NCBI RefSeq assembly: GCF_003113895.1
Contig: NZ_BDUD01000001.1
Coordinates: forward strand, 5,247,608 to 5,311,607
Reading direction: 5' to 3'
Source of the DNA: Nostoc commune NIES-4072
Lineage (GTDB): Bacteria; Cyanobacteriota; Cyanobacteriia; Cyanobacteriales; Nostocaceae
Length of the DNA: 64,000 nucleotides
Shown here: piece after piece, positions 36,584 to 46,564 of the stretch
Numbering within the stretch: the first letter of the stretch is position 1
Layout of the letters: each line of letters starts with the position of its first letter
The notes under the pieces: generated by a model
What the model was told of the DNA's origin: nothing
Seen by the model: the letters and a program-made list of their open reading frames with translations, nothing else
Databases searched by the model: none
Translations under genes and position numbers: made by a program

Positions 36584-39500
36584 TCATTTTCGATTCCAGA
36601 CATTTGCCTCACAGGTAGCCTTAGCTCCTTTCTCTGCATCAGTTTGAGGGTTTAGCAGCACAGGATGATTATGCAAACGGTTACATGCTAATTCAAGCCA
36701 TTTTTCCCAATTATCCTTATTCTGTATCATACGCAAACTGCTTGAAAAATATTGAGTACCCCCCATGCTACTCAGGATTGTCTTACTATCAGGGCTAATA
36801 GCAAATGCGCTTAGATATCTACCCGTAGCCTCTGAGTCCTCGAAGGGTACAAATGCTGGTGAACCATCCAAGTTCCAAAATTTCAACATATTATCTGCAC
36901 CAGCACTAATAATCATTTTTCCATCGGGGCTAAATGCTACAGACCTTATAACCTCAGTATGTCCCTTAATAACTTGGGGACTTACAAGTCTGCCCTTCAA
37001 ATCCCAAAAACGCAGGGTTTTATCAGCACTGCCACTGACAATCTTCTTACTATCTGGACTGAAAGCAACAGAAGTAACTTTATCCTCATGTCCTCGGAAA
37101 ACTATCGGCGGTTTGTTACCTTCCAAGTCCCACAGACGTAAAGTTTTGTCATCAGCGCCACTGACAATGGTTTTACCATCTGGGCTAAAAGCAACAGAGT
37201 TAACGCCTCCCTTATTTCCAAATTCGTCAGTATTCTCCTGATGCCCTTGAAAAACTTGCTGTTGATTGCCTTGCAAGTTCCATAAACGCAATGTGTTATC
37301 TTTGCTGCCACTGACAATCTTCTTACCATCTGGACTGAAAGCAACAGAAGTAACTTTATCCTCATGTCCTTGGAAAACTATTGGCGGTTTGTTACCTTCC
37401 AAGTCCCACAAACGTAAAGTTTTGTCATCAGCGCCACTGACAATGGTCTTACCATCGGGGCTATAAGCAATAGAATTGACCGTCTCTAGATGGTCAAAGG
37501 TATGCTCGACATGATTACCTTCTTTGTTGAATACCATTACAGAATTCTTACGAGCAATAGCAAATTCATTATTATTTGGGTTAAAAGCTACAGCATGGAC
37601 ATTATCCCAAATGTAATCCACCTCATATTTAACTTTGGCACTACTAAAGTAATCGCTTAAATCCCAAAGACGAATCGTGCCATCGTTGCTGGCACTAACA
37701 AGTTGTTTCTGCTTGGGACTAAAAGCAATAGAGTTGACCCAATCTGTATGTCCTCGAAGAATGGGTGAAACTTCTGCTGGTGAATGGGACAGATGTATAG
37801 TGCCGTCTGTGCTACCACTAGCAATCATTCCATCAGCAGACGCAGCAAGAGACAAAAATTGTTGACCCTGTTGAGATATAAAGTTTTGTTCTGGTTCTTC
37901 TTGAATTAGAGATTTATTCTTCTCTTCAGTACGCCAGACCTCTACTTTATATGAAGGCATCGGAAAATTGCCGTCTCCTTGACATTCTCCTGTATAGATG
38001 CTTTTGCTATCGTGGCTAAATACAACTGAGCAGAAACTTATATTTTGTATACCATCAGAGGGTATTTCCTGTTGTTGAAAATTAAGTTTGTTACCATTGA
38101 TGTCCCAAAGCATAATCTCAGTACTTTTAACAGCAGCAATGTATTTTCCGTCAGGACTAAAGGCAACTGCTTTTAGATATTGAGATTGATGGTCTTCTTC
38201 CGCATTGTGTAGCCTTTGGACTCTATTTGTTCGATCATCGGCATCAAGGACTTGATTTAACTGATCGATCCGAGGGTCATCATCCCAAAGATAAGCGATT
38301 GATTTTACACTTGAACCTCTAGAAATATTAGTTTCTTCTTGCTTTCTGCGCTGCCAATTACGTCGCCAAGTCTGTATTTTTCCAATTGCCAAAGATTCTG
38401 CTTTTTCCCATGTTTTCACTAAAGAATTAGGTTGCTTTTCCTGCTCTTTGATATTGTTCCATTCTTCAGCCGCAGGTGTTAGCCGCCGCTGCAAAATTAA
38501 ATTTTCCTCTTCTTCTTTTTTCCACGTTAGTAACTTATCCCACCCCTGCACCAAAGCATCATGGGCTGGTTCTACATAAGGTTCACCTTGAGGATTGGAG
38601 CCTTCAATGATTAAACGAGCTTCAGAAAAACGTTTGATGACTGTTTGCACGCGATCGCTTTCTTCTTGCTCAGGATACACCAGTTCAGACTTGGGAACCT
38701 GTCGCCGTGCTAACTCCCCACCCTCCAATGAAATCATCCGCAACATTACCCGACGCACTGTATTTTTATAAGCAATGTCTTCTGCAACTAGCCGCTCGTA
38801 TTCTTGATTAGCGCGTTTGGTCAAAGAACCAACTACTCTTCCCAACTTTTCGTAATCTTCCTTTTTTAAGGCGCGGTTGTCCCTTCGCTCCTCCAAATAT
38901 TTCAGGTACAATTGACTGAGGGTGAAGGAAAGCAAGGGTAAAGCACCTGGCATTTGTACGACTTCGTTAATTAATTCATCCACCAAGCTGGGAGGCTCGA
39001 AGTACACAACTTTCTCTGATGCAGGTTTCTCAATTGCTTCTCGCAACTCATCCTGAGTCATTGGTGGTACAACAAACCGAGCATCATTCCAAAAGTCTTT
39101 GAGTACAGAATTTTGAAACTGGGCTTCAAAATCGAGTCGCAGGGTGGCAATTACATCGATATATTTGGAAAATTTGGCGACCGCATTTTTGATCAGTCTC
39201 AGAAATTGCTCTCGTTCCTCGTCACTCTTACATAAGGTTATCAACTCTTCAAACTGGTCAATTGGCAGTAATAATTGAGTTTTGGGATCAGCCTTACACC
39301 TGTTTTCAACAATAGTTGCTAAGGCGTATTCATCTTTTGCTAGCTCTTCAGCAGTGATTCCAGTTGCAATTGATGAACACACTTGTGCTAGTGCTTCCAA
39401 AGGAGTTTCCCCTGGTCGCATAACTTGTAAAATCTGAAATTGATGCTCTTGGGAATGACGCAAGCGCGGTAACAAACCAGCTTTCATTAAGCTAGATTTT

Positions 39501-40579
39501 CCTGTTCCAGAAGCACCCAGTACTACTGTCAAAGCTTGCTGTTTGGAAACGACATGCTGATAAAGTTGTTTGATGAGATTTTCTCTACCAAAAAACAAGT
39601 TGCTATCTTTTTCGTCATAAGATTCCAATCCTCGATAAGGATTATTTTCTGGAATTAGTGGTGGAGCATCTTCTAATTTATCTCGGTCAAAATTAGGTAA
39701 CAAGAAGATGAATTCCCCTTTATCATGTTTTCTCAAGGGACACAAACCTGGAGTTTGTCTTTTGTAATGATTTTCTGTGAGAATTTCTACTTGATCCCTG
39801 AGATATGAGTAAAGTTCGGTTGCTGTGATGATACCATCTTTATTCAGGTCGGCACTTTCTTCTGTATCCCCACGTAGCGCATCAAAAAGAGCTTTGGCAA
39901 AGGGAGAGTTAACCTCGTTTCCATCCTGTACTTTTCCGCGCTGTCCAAGGGAATCCAGGGCTTTTTGGTCATCAGCAGCAGAAGTAATTACTTGCCATGC
40001 TGCATCACTGATAAAGCGATCGTAGCGTTCTTTATAGACTGTGACTTTGGGCAGAATCTCTCGCTTGAGACTTGCCCAACGAAAAGCGCCTGCAAAACAG
40101 CAATCTAAAATTGCTAACAGATGCCGACAAGGGAGTGCATTCAGGGCATCATGTAACTCCTGCATCGGCAAGTAGGTACTACTATCTCCTAATGTGGCAT
40201 CTTGGGGAATCAAATAACCTACTGGCCCCTCTTGATTTTCTAGAGCCTCTAAGGCGATACCATGTCCAGCAAAATAGAAGAGGACGCGATCGCTCTCGGT
40301 AATTGCCACTTTTTCGTTGTCAAAAGGTATTTGTCCTTGTTTGAAGTCTTCAATCAGTTGTTTGAGTTTGCTAAAGGTAACACGTTTATTCAATAGCAAC
40401 TGGACTTCATATTTATTTTGTGCTTGATATTGCTGTTTGAGATTCTGATGTTGCTTTTGGATAATTTGAGCAAGTTTGTGAGCATCAGGAACTGCTGTTT
40501 CTAACTCTCTAATACCATTTATATAGTCATTTATACCGATAATAATCGCAAAATTCCGGTTGAACTTATGCTTAGACAT
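36584..40579 (-). CDS. Caspase / EF-hand-like / STAND NTPase / WD40 protein (paralogue B)
   Basis: The 1,331-residue product starts at ATG 40579 (GAGGTC upstream). The catalytic His106 and Cys161 and the EF-hand-like loop 244-255 (DLNKDGIITATE) are kept, as is GASGTGKSS. Over the first 211 residues it differs from paralogue A at only two positions, then similarity falls to a moderate level. The C-terminal propeller has about 11 recognisable blades and is clearly different from A; several N-terminal blades are degenerate (VEVWRTEE, VMVFNKEG). There is no obvious membrane segment. It is followed by about 250 bp and then paralogue A. The divergent sensor with a shared protease suggests different triggers for the same output; this is inference. 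Confidence 0.92.
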   Translation of the reverse strand: MSKHKFNRNFAIIIGINDYINGIRELETAVPDAHKLAQIIQKQHQNLKQQYQAQNKYEVQLLLNKRVTFSKLKQLIEDFKQGQIPFDNEKVAITESDRVLFYFAGHGIALEALENQEGPVGYLIPQDATLGDSSTYLPMQELHDALNALPCRHLLAILDCCFAGAFRWASLKREILPKVTVYKERYDRFISDAAWQVITSAADDQKALDSLGQRGKVQDGNEVNSPFAKALFDALRGDTEESADLNKDGIITATELYSYLRDQVEILTENHYKRQTPGLCPLRKHDKGEFIFLLPNFDRDKLEDAPPLIPENNPYRGLESYDEKDSNLFFGRENLIKQLYQHVVSKQQALTVVLGASGTGKSSLMKAGLLPRLRHSQEHQFQILQVMRPGETPLEALAQVCSSIATGITAEELAKDEYALATIVENRCKADPKTQLLLPIDQFEELITLCKSDEEREQFLRLIKNAVAKFSKYIDVIATLRLDFEAQFQNSVLKDFWNDARFVVPPMTQDELREAIEKPASEKVVYFEPPSLVDELINEVVQMPGALPLLSFTLSQLYLKYLEERRDNRALKKEDYEKLGRVVGSLTKRANQEYERLVAEDIAYKNTVRRVMLRMISLEGGELARRQVPKSELVYPEQEESDRVQTVIKRFSEARLIIEGSNPQGEPYVEPAHDALVQGWDKLLTWKKEEEENLILQRRLTPAAEEWNNIKEQEKQPNSLVKTWEKAESLAIGKIQTWRRNWQRRKQEETNISRGSSVKSIAYLWDDDPRIDQLNQVLDADDRTNRVQRLHNAEEDHQSQYLKAVAFSPDGKYIAAVKSTEIMLWDINGNKLNFQQQEIPSDGIQNISFCSVVFSHDSKSIYTGECQGDGNFPMPSYKVEVWRTEEKNKSLIQEEPEQNFISQQGQQFLSLAASADGMIASGSTDGTIHLSHSPAEVSPILRGHTDWVNSIAFSPKQKQLVSASNDGTIRLWDLSDYFSSAKVKYEVDYIWDNVHAVAFNPNNNEFAIARKNSVMVFNKEGNHVEHTFDHLETVNSIAYSPDGKTIVSGADDKTLRLWDLEGNKPPIVFQGHEDKVTSVAFSPDGKKIVSGSKDNTLRLWNLQGNQQQVFQGHQENTDEFGNKGGVNSVAFSPDGKTIVSGADDKTLRLWDLEGNKPPIVFRGHEDKVTSVAFSPDSKKIVSGSADKTLRFWDLKGRLVSPQVIKGHTEVIRSVAFSPDGKMIISAGADNMLKFWNLDGSPAFVPFEDSEATGRYLSAFAISPDSKTILSSMGGTQYFSSSLRMIQNKDNWEKWLELACNRLHNHPVLLNPQTDAEKGAKATCEANVWNRK

Positions 40580-40936
40580 TAGTAGACCTCATCTAATATC
40601 AATTCCAGTTGAATACTTATGAAAATCTCACGCACAGACAAAGCATCACCTCGCTTTGCTCCGAATTCAAAATTCCAAATTCAAAATTAATGATCCCCAT
40701 CAATCAATTCAGTTGCTCTGTATCCTTTTCGTTTTCGAGCAGGTCTGATGCCTTTACCACAATACTTTTAAGTTAAGATAACTTGTTCGACTGATAACCT
40801 CGCTTTGAGACGTTGCAATGCAACGTCTCAATACATATCAAATCTCTACAAACAATCTTTAAGTTAACTGTATTGGTATATAATTTATCAAGGCAATAAT
40901 AACAAAAGGAAATGCTTATTTTTGCCTTTCAACTGT
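40580..40936. other. Intergenic region between caspase genes
   Basis: The 357 bp hold the palindrome at 40807 and a direct AATTCAAAATT repeat near 40668-40688. The promoter of paralogue B should lie here if the three genes are not one operon. No gene is seen. Confidence 0.5.
40807..40829. repeat. 23-bp palindrome (GAGACGTTGCA / TGCAACGTCTC)
   Basis: Eleven-base arms with a single central A. A dispersed repeat type of this genome group, or possibly a terminator for the caspase-lipase gene, whose stop lies just beyond it at 40937. Confidence 0.7.
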
Positions 40937-43900
40937 CTACTTTTTCTGTTGGGCGACGATCGCTGTAATCAAAGCGTCTAAGCCGACTTCTGGTAATTCG
41001 ATGCTGAAGTAACTTAAGTGGTCGCAAGCTACTTGTTGAATAAAGGGTGCAAGCGATCGCCCTTTGGGAATATTCTCAATACTATCTACAGTGACTGCAA
41101 TATCATTTGGTACACCAAAGAAAGGTAAATTTACAACTTTGTTAAATAAACTTCGCTGTAACCGTTCTAAAACGCTAGATTTTTTCTCTAGCTGTTGCTC
41201 CAATGCTGCCGGAATAATAGACGTATTGCCAGCGATAATTGAGTAGGGAATGTCAGGATCTTCACTTGCTGCCAAAGATTTGAGAAAATCAGAGTTTGGG
41301 TTTAACTCAGCTAGAGCTACTCTAATATTTTTTTCCAGAATTCCCATCAAACCTGTCAGCACTGTTACAGGCCAAGCAACTGTAGAAAGTCTGTTGAGTC
41401 CAATACCCAAAGTGAGTTTTACCCAATCTTCAACAACTGGCCAAGGAGAACCGGCATTTGGTGTACCTAACATAATTAAATGTTGGACAACTTTATTACC
41501 TCCTTCTCGTTCAATAAACCAACGAGAAACTAAACCTCCCATTGAATGAGCAATAATGTGCAGTTCTTTACCGTGGTTTGCTCCTAAACCCACTTCTGTT
41601 AGTCGCCGTTTCAAATTTTCAGCATTCTCTTTAATTGAAGTATTCAGGTTTTCGTAGTCAAAGGTAAGAACTACATCGTAAAGTTTGCTGATAGAAAGCT
41701 TTTGCCCATCTGGTTGCAATACTGGTTGATTAATGCTACTAATTAAACTTTCGGTATCGCCAATAATACCGTGTAGATAGAGGGCAATTCTTTGTGCTTT
41801 TGCGACTCGCTGCTGAACATCAATCACATCGCGTTTATAAGTTACTTTACGATCATCTCCCACCTCAGCCACTGCTAAAATGGGATATTTAAATTCCCGT
41901 CCAAAATGGCGACTGATTACTTTTTCAAAGAAGATGCGAATAGACCCTTGCAGGCTACGTTCTCCCTGACTAACTGGAGCTGTTAATCGTTCTATCTCAA
42001 TTTCTATTTTGCTATCTTGAGTTTTTTTACCGCGACCTAAAGGCAAGAAAAATTCCCCATCATAGCCAACAGCAAGAAGATATTCATTGTCTGCTAACGG
42101 TGCATCTACTAATAACTTCAAAGGTGCATCTGGGGTGACAACTGTGTAATCTTGAATCTCGTTCAATTCCAATACACTTAATCCAGGGTCAGTACCTCGA
42201 CTGCTAGTAAATTGGAAAGGTCGAGTAACTTCTGCATCTTCCCGCAGGATAGGGGGCAAAATTTGATTTCCTAAATCTCGGCTGACTTGCGGTGTGGTAG
42301 TTAGGCGAGCATTTGCCACCAAGCTAGGATGCACCTGTAATTTCACCCCTACTCCTAATAATTTTTGTTCTGTCTGAGAAACTGGGGTAGAGTCTAAGGG
42401 ACGTATAGTGGTAATGGTAATTTCCTGTGCAAACCAATCGTCATACTTTGCTGCACTTTTGGCTTTGATTTCACGATTTTGAGTTCGATTCATCAAACGG
42501 TCAAGGCTACTTTGATTTGCAGATTCTAAATCTCTTGTGGCAGGTGGACGAGGAGCATCAAGTTTATTTTGAGTCAGCAATTTAGCATCAAATTCCTCGT
42601 TACTGACAATCAATTTAATTATGTCTTTGTACTCAGTAATCCCCTGTGACCACAACTCGTCTGGGACTTCGAGTATCAAGTTTTCGCCGTCTAAAGCCAG
42701 TACTTCTTCTCCTGGTTGTAGCCTAATGCTACCTGCTTCAAAAAATGGGGCGCTAATCGCGAAACTGTCTGAAAGGTTGACTAAGCCAAAGTAAAGTGGA
42801 TTCTGACTTTTATTGGTGAGTTTCAGTTTAAATTCTGGATTTTGCCACTTACCATCCCTATAGGTGTACTGCAAACGCATCTGCTGCAATTGAGATGATT
42901 CTTCATTTTCAAAGATGAGTTTCATCTCTACATCATTGGCTATAATCTTAGTTGCTGGATTTGAGAGTTCCGCAATTGTTGTCCAACGGGAAATATGTTC
43001 TAAACGTTTAATTGCCTGTTTTGCATTATCTGGACTATAGCCATCAATTTGAGCCACTAAAGGTCGGTCATCTGTCGGTCGGGAAATTAAATACTGTTGA
43101 TGACGACAAAGTAGGCGAAACTCGGCTTTACCTACTTCTTTCTCCTCGCGCACATAGGGTGAAACTTTACCATCAAGTCCAGCTGTTGCTAGTGCTTGGC
43201 GTGCGAGAGTTACACCGCCTTCATCTCCCTCAATGTGAACGCCTAAAGGTGGTAGCGGTAGGCTGGTAATAACTGCTTTAAAAGAAGTACCATCAGCAGT
43301 TAGGTTTGGCACATCTTTGATATCTACCTGACTCTGCGTTGGTAGCACCCTAGTCAGTTTTGCTGTACCCACAGACTTTGTTGGGTCACGCAGGTCTTGG
43401 ATATTGGCATCAAAGGAAAATAGTGCTAGTAAAGTGGTTTCGCCGTCTTTGGGTGGTTGCACTCCGTGAACAGCACCACCATCAATTACCCAGCTATAGT
43501 TTGGGTCATTTTTAACAATAAAGTAGGGGTAACGTTCTGCGATCGCTCCATCAAGGAAAAATTTGTTTTCATCCTCAGGATTATTCACTTCCATCTGAGG
43601 AGACTGGGCTGTAATTTTACTGCGGATGATCGCATTTGTCCGCCCAAACAAATCTCGATAAGTCAATTTGCCATTGGCTTTAGCAAGTGTATCCATCAAA
43701 AAATAAGAGAAACTACCTCGATGTTTGTCACCGCCGTAGTATTCCTTCGCTGTTTGGTAGTCTCGACAAGCTGCTAGAAGTACATGACGACCTTTCGGTA
43801 TTTTCCAGCCAGTGGGGTGTTTTTCCGGGTCACGGGAATCTGAAAGTTGCGTTAAGTCGGCGAGCGAAAAAATAAAACTATCCAGTGGGCGTTCTCGCTT

Positions 43901-44404
43901 GTCTGTAGGTAAGCGACGTATTCCTCTCTCTTGCAATGGGTCTTTGGTGCCGGAACCAGAGTGGCAGCAATCCATAATAATGGTAATGTGCGGGTCTTTT
44001 TCTGCTACTTCGGCAATAAGTTTTGCTAATTCTTTATCTGCCAAATCCCAGCCGCCTTCAGTACGACTGTCATAACAAACTAAAGTTTCATCTAGATGGT
44101 CGGGTTCTAAGTGCCAAAATTCTTTTGGTGCCAACTCCTGAGAACCGTGACCACTGTAGTAAAACAAAACTATATCATCTTGCCCAGCTTGACGAAGATG
44201 CTTGCGGAAACCATCAATGACTGCCTGACGGGTTGCCTGGTGATCTTTAAGCGTTTGTAAATGTAATTGGTATTCTTTTTGATCAAATCGTTCGTTAAGA
44301 TACTCTTCTATTGCTGTAATGTCGTTTACACAACCTTGGAGGTGATGATTTAAATCAGGATAATTGTCAATACCAATAAGCAAAGCATATAAGTTACGAG
44401 TCAT
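40937..44404 (-). CDS. Caspase-domain protein fused to a lipase-like alpha/beta hydrolase
   Basis: The product is 1,155 residues. Residues 1 to about 290 form a caspase (C14/metacaspase-like) domain with His86 (FYYSGHGSQ) and Cys147 (IIMDCCHSGSG). About 300-860 is a middle region, mostly beta-rich, with no family I recognise. About 870-1,120 is an alpha/beta hydrolase: an oxyanion-type strand (RIALYLHGIIGD), nucleophile Ser954 in HSMGG, a candidate acid in VPNDIAVTVDSI and a candidate His in CDHLSYFSIELP, as in PGAP1-like esterases. Both active sites look complete. It lies upstream of, and in the same direction as, the two caspase-STAND genes. A protease controlling a lipase, or both as effectors, is a reasonable but untested reading. 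Confidence 0.9.
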   Translation of the reverse strand: MTRNLYALLIGIDNYPDLNHHLQGCVNDITAIEEYLNERFDQKEYQLHLQTLKDHQATRQAVIDGFRKHLRQAGQDDIVLFYYSGHGSQELAPKEFWHLEPDHLDETLVCYDSRTEGGWDLADKELAKLIAEVAEKDPHITIIMDCCHSGSGTKDPLQERGIRRLPTDKRERPLDSFIFSLADLTQLSDSRDPEKHPTGWKIPKGRHVLLAACRDYQTAKEYYGGDKHRGSFSYFLMDTLAKANGKLTYRDLFGRTNAIIRSKITAQSPQMEVNNPEDENKFFLDGAIAERYPYFIVKNDPNYSWVIDGGAVHGVQPPKDGETTLLALFSFDANIQDLRDPTKSVGTAKLTRVLPTQSQVDIKDVPNLTADGTSFKAVITSLPLPPLGVHIEGDEGGVTLARQALATAGLDGKVSPYVREEKEVGKAEFRLLCRHQQYLISRPTDDRPLVAQIDGYSPDNAKQAIKRLEHISRWTTIAELSNPATKIIANDVEMKLIFENEESSQLQQMRLQYTYRDGKWQNPEFKLKLTNKSQNPLYFGLVNLSDSFAISAPFFEAGSIRLQPGEEVLALDGENLILEVPDELWSQGITEYKDIIKLIVSNEEFDAKLLTQNKLDAPRPPATRDLESANQSSLDRLMNRTQNREIKAKSAAKYDDWFAQEITITTIRPLDSTPVSQTEQKLLGVGVKLQVHPSLVANARLTTTPQVSRDLGNQILPPILREDAEVTRPFQFTSSRGTDPGLSVLELNEIQDYTVVTPDAPLKLLVDAPLADNEYLLAVGYDGEFFLPLGRGKKTQDSKIEIEIERLTAPVSQGERSLQGSIRIFFEKVISRHFGREFKYPILAVAEVGDDRKVTYKRDVIDVQQRVAKAQRIALYLHGIIGDTESLISSINQPVLQPDGQKLSISKLYDVVLTFDYENLNTSIKENAENLKRRLTEVGLGANHGKELHIIAHSMGGLVSRWFIEREGGNKVVQHLIMLGTPNAGSPWPVVEDWVKLTLGIGLNRLSTVAWPVTVLTGLMGILEKNIRVALAELNPNSDFLKSLAASEDPDIPYSIIAGNTSIIPAALEQQLEKKSSVLERLQRSLFNKVVNLPFFGVPNDIAVTVDSIENIPKGRSLAPFIQQVACDHLSYFSIELPEVGLDALITAIVAQQKK

Positions 44405-44952
44405 GGTTATTCGTATTTCCTGGAGCTATAATTTCTAAAATTTCTAAATTGCTCAGATAATAATTATTAGACATCTCCAGAAATTAAATATGTCTTACCC
44501 AGAAATCTTGTAGAGACATAGCACTGCTACGTCAAAACAATTCTTTTTCGGAGGTGTCTATTGGGATTTTGGCTTCTTTCCCCACTTTTATGTTGTTTGA
44601 AAGTCTTTATTCAATGTACAAGACAACTGGATATCATAGGTTTTAGGACATTCAATAAAACCTTTGTCACTAGTATAAAATATCCAATTAAATTTAAAAA
44701 GTACCCCCACGGGTACTTTTCACGAGCAGCAAATCGCAAATTTATTGAAGTTATACCTAGCCATCGGTTGGTGTATTGGATCGTATCAAGGTATAATATC
44801 CTTCTCGGCAACTACTATATTCTCGGTCTTGCTGCTAGTTTGCCCAAGGCTGGCGATCGCTTCAGATGATTGGGAAATTATTAAAACTTCCAGTTTAAAG
44901 CGAGTAAAATGTAAGTACGTGATATACTACACCTCTCACTTACCCTGGTTTT
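44405..44952. other. Intergenic region between divergent genes, 548 bp
   Basis: The promoters of the caspase-lipase gene (minus) and der (plus) must lie here. A hairpin at 44697 is the only strong structure. The open frames here have no protein-like features. Confidence 0.5.
44697..44720. terminator. Terminator-like hairpin
   Basis: AAAAGTACCC / GGGTACTTTT with a 4-nt loop. On the minus strand it runs into TTTTTAAATTT, so it fits a terminator of a minus-strand transcript starting in 44720-44952, but no gene is seen there. Confidence 0.5.
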
Positions 44953-46323
44953 ATGGCACTGCCAATTGTTGCAATTATCGGACGCCCAAATGTGGGCAAA
45001 TCCACCCTGGTTAATCGACTCGCCGGGGAACAAACGGCGATTGTCCATGATGAACCGGGAGTGACACGCGATCGCACTTATCTACCAGCTTTCTGGAATG
45101 GTCGTGAATTTTTAGTGGTAGACACTGGTGGTTTAGTTTTTAATGATGATACCGAATTTTTACCACTGATTCGCCAACAAGCAATGACAGCCCTTGCAGA
45201 AGCGTGTGGCGCTATTTTTGTTGTAGATGGTCAAACAGGCCCCACCTCGGCAGATTTAGAAATTGCCGAATGGATGCGCCAACAAACTGTACCTGTGCTA
45301 CTAGCTGTAAATAAATGTGAATCTCCAGAACAAGGCTTAATGCAAGCTGCCGAGTTTTGGGAATTGGGACTGGGCGAACCTTATCCCATATCCGCGATTC
45401 ATGGCAGTGGCACAGGAGAATTACTCGACGAGTTAGTTAACCACATCCCTGCTATTGAAGACATCCCAGAAACTAATGAAATCAAAGTAGCAATTGTGGG
45501 ACGTCCGAATGTGGGCAAATCGAGCTTACTCAATGCTTTTGTTGGGGAAGAAAGGGCAATTGTCAGCCCGATTTCCGGTACTACCCGCGATGCTATTGAT
45601 ACCGTCATTGAACGAGAGGGGCAAACCTACCGTTTGATTGATACCGCCGGCATTCGTAAAAAGAAACACATCGAATACGGCACGGAATTTTTTAGTATTA
45701 ACCGTGCTTTCAAAGCGATTCGCCGTGCTGACGTGGTTTTATTAGTAATAGATGCCGTTGATGGAGTCACTGAGCAAGACCAAAAATTAGCTGGGCGGAT
45801 TATCGAAGAAGGTCGAGCTTGCATCATCGTCGTTAATAAGTGGGATGCTGTCGAAAAAGACTCTTACACAATCTACGACTACGAAAAAACTCTGCAATCA
45901 CGGTTACATTTTACTGAATGGGCAGAAACAATTTTTGTGAGTGCCTTGTCAGGACAACGGGTAGAGAAGATTCTCGAATTGGTGAAAACTGCGGCTGAAT
46001 CACACAAACGCCGTGTTAGCACATCAGTAATTAACGAAGTCTTAACAGACGCTGTTAGCTGGCATTCACCGCCAGCATCCCGTGGTGGGCGTCAGGGCAA
46101 GATTTATTATGGTACACAAGTAAGTAGCCAACCACCAACGATCGCACTATTTGTCAATGATTCCAAACGCTTCAACGACAACTACCGCCGCTACATTGAA
46201 CGCCAATTCCGGCAACAGCTAGGATTTAAAGGCACACCAATTATTTTGCTGTGGCGGAGCAAAAAAGTTCGTGATGCCGAAATTGGTAATGTTAATCGAG
46301 CAACTCGCGTCAAAATAAGTTAG
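44953..46323 (+). CDS. der: Ribosome-biogenesis GTPase Der (EngA)
   Basis: Der has two GTPase domains and acts in maturation of the 50S subunit. Both G1 motifs are present (GRPNVGKST near residue 10 and GRPNVGKSS near 183), with DTGG/DTAG switch motifs and NKCE/NKWD base-specificity motifs. The C-terminal KH-like domain ([11 protein letters not shown]) completes the 456 residues. The length is standard. Confidence 0.98.
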   Translation: MALPIVAIIGRPNVGKSTLVNRLAGEQTAIVHDEPGVTRDRTYLPAFWNGREFLVVDTGGLVFNDDTEFLPLIRQQAMTALAEACGAIFVVDGQTGPTSADLEIAEWMRQQTVPVLLAVNKCESPEQGLMQAAEFWELGLGEPYPISAIHGSGTGELLDELVNHIPAIEDIPETNEIKVAIVGRPNVGKSSLLNAFVGEERAIVSPISGTTRDAIDTVIEREGQTYRLIDTAGIRKKKHIEYGTEFFSINRAFKAIRRADVVLLVIDAVDGVTEQDQKLAGRIIEEGRACIIVVNKWDAVEKDSYTIYDYEKTLQSRLHFTEWAETIFVSALSGQRVEKILELVKTAAESHKRRVSTSVINEVLTDAVSWHSPPASRGGRQGKIYYGTQVSSQPPTIALFVNDSKRFNDNYRRYIERQFRQQLGFKGTPIILLWRSKKVRDAEIGNVNRATRVKIS

Positions 46324-46325
46324 GA

Positions 46326-46425
46326 GACAAGAGAGACGCGATGAATCAAAGACAAGAGAGACGCGATGAATCAAAGACAAGAGAGACGCGATGAATCAAA
46401 GACAAGAGAGACGCGATGAATCGCG
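46326..46425. repeat. 25-bp tandem repeat, four copies
   Basis: The unit GACAAGAGAGACGCGATGAATCAAA repeats from 46326, 46351, 46376 and 46401. The last copy changes after ATGAATC into a palindrome, GACGCGATGAATCGCGTC. It appears to be half of that palindromic repeat, multiplied. It begins three bases after the der stop codon. Confidence 0.85.
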
Positions 46426-46564
46426 TCTGTACAAGGGAGATGCGATTAATCGGGTCTTTATAGGAGTTATGAGTTAAAGCTAAAATTGCTATTTTTAAGC
46501 CTATGTCAACATAATAGGTTAACTCAAAAGTCAAAACTCCTAACTCTTAACTCCTAACTTTAAA

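Noticed and set aside
44561..44869. 102-residue frame upstream of der
   Set aside because: It crosses a terminator-like hairpin, with no ribosome-binding site and no recognisable features.
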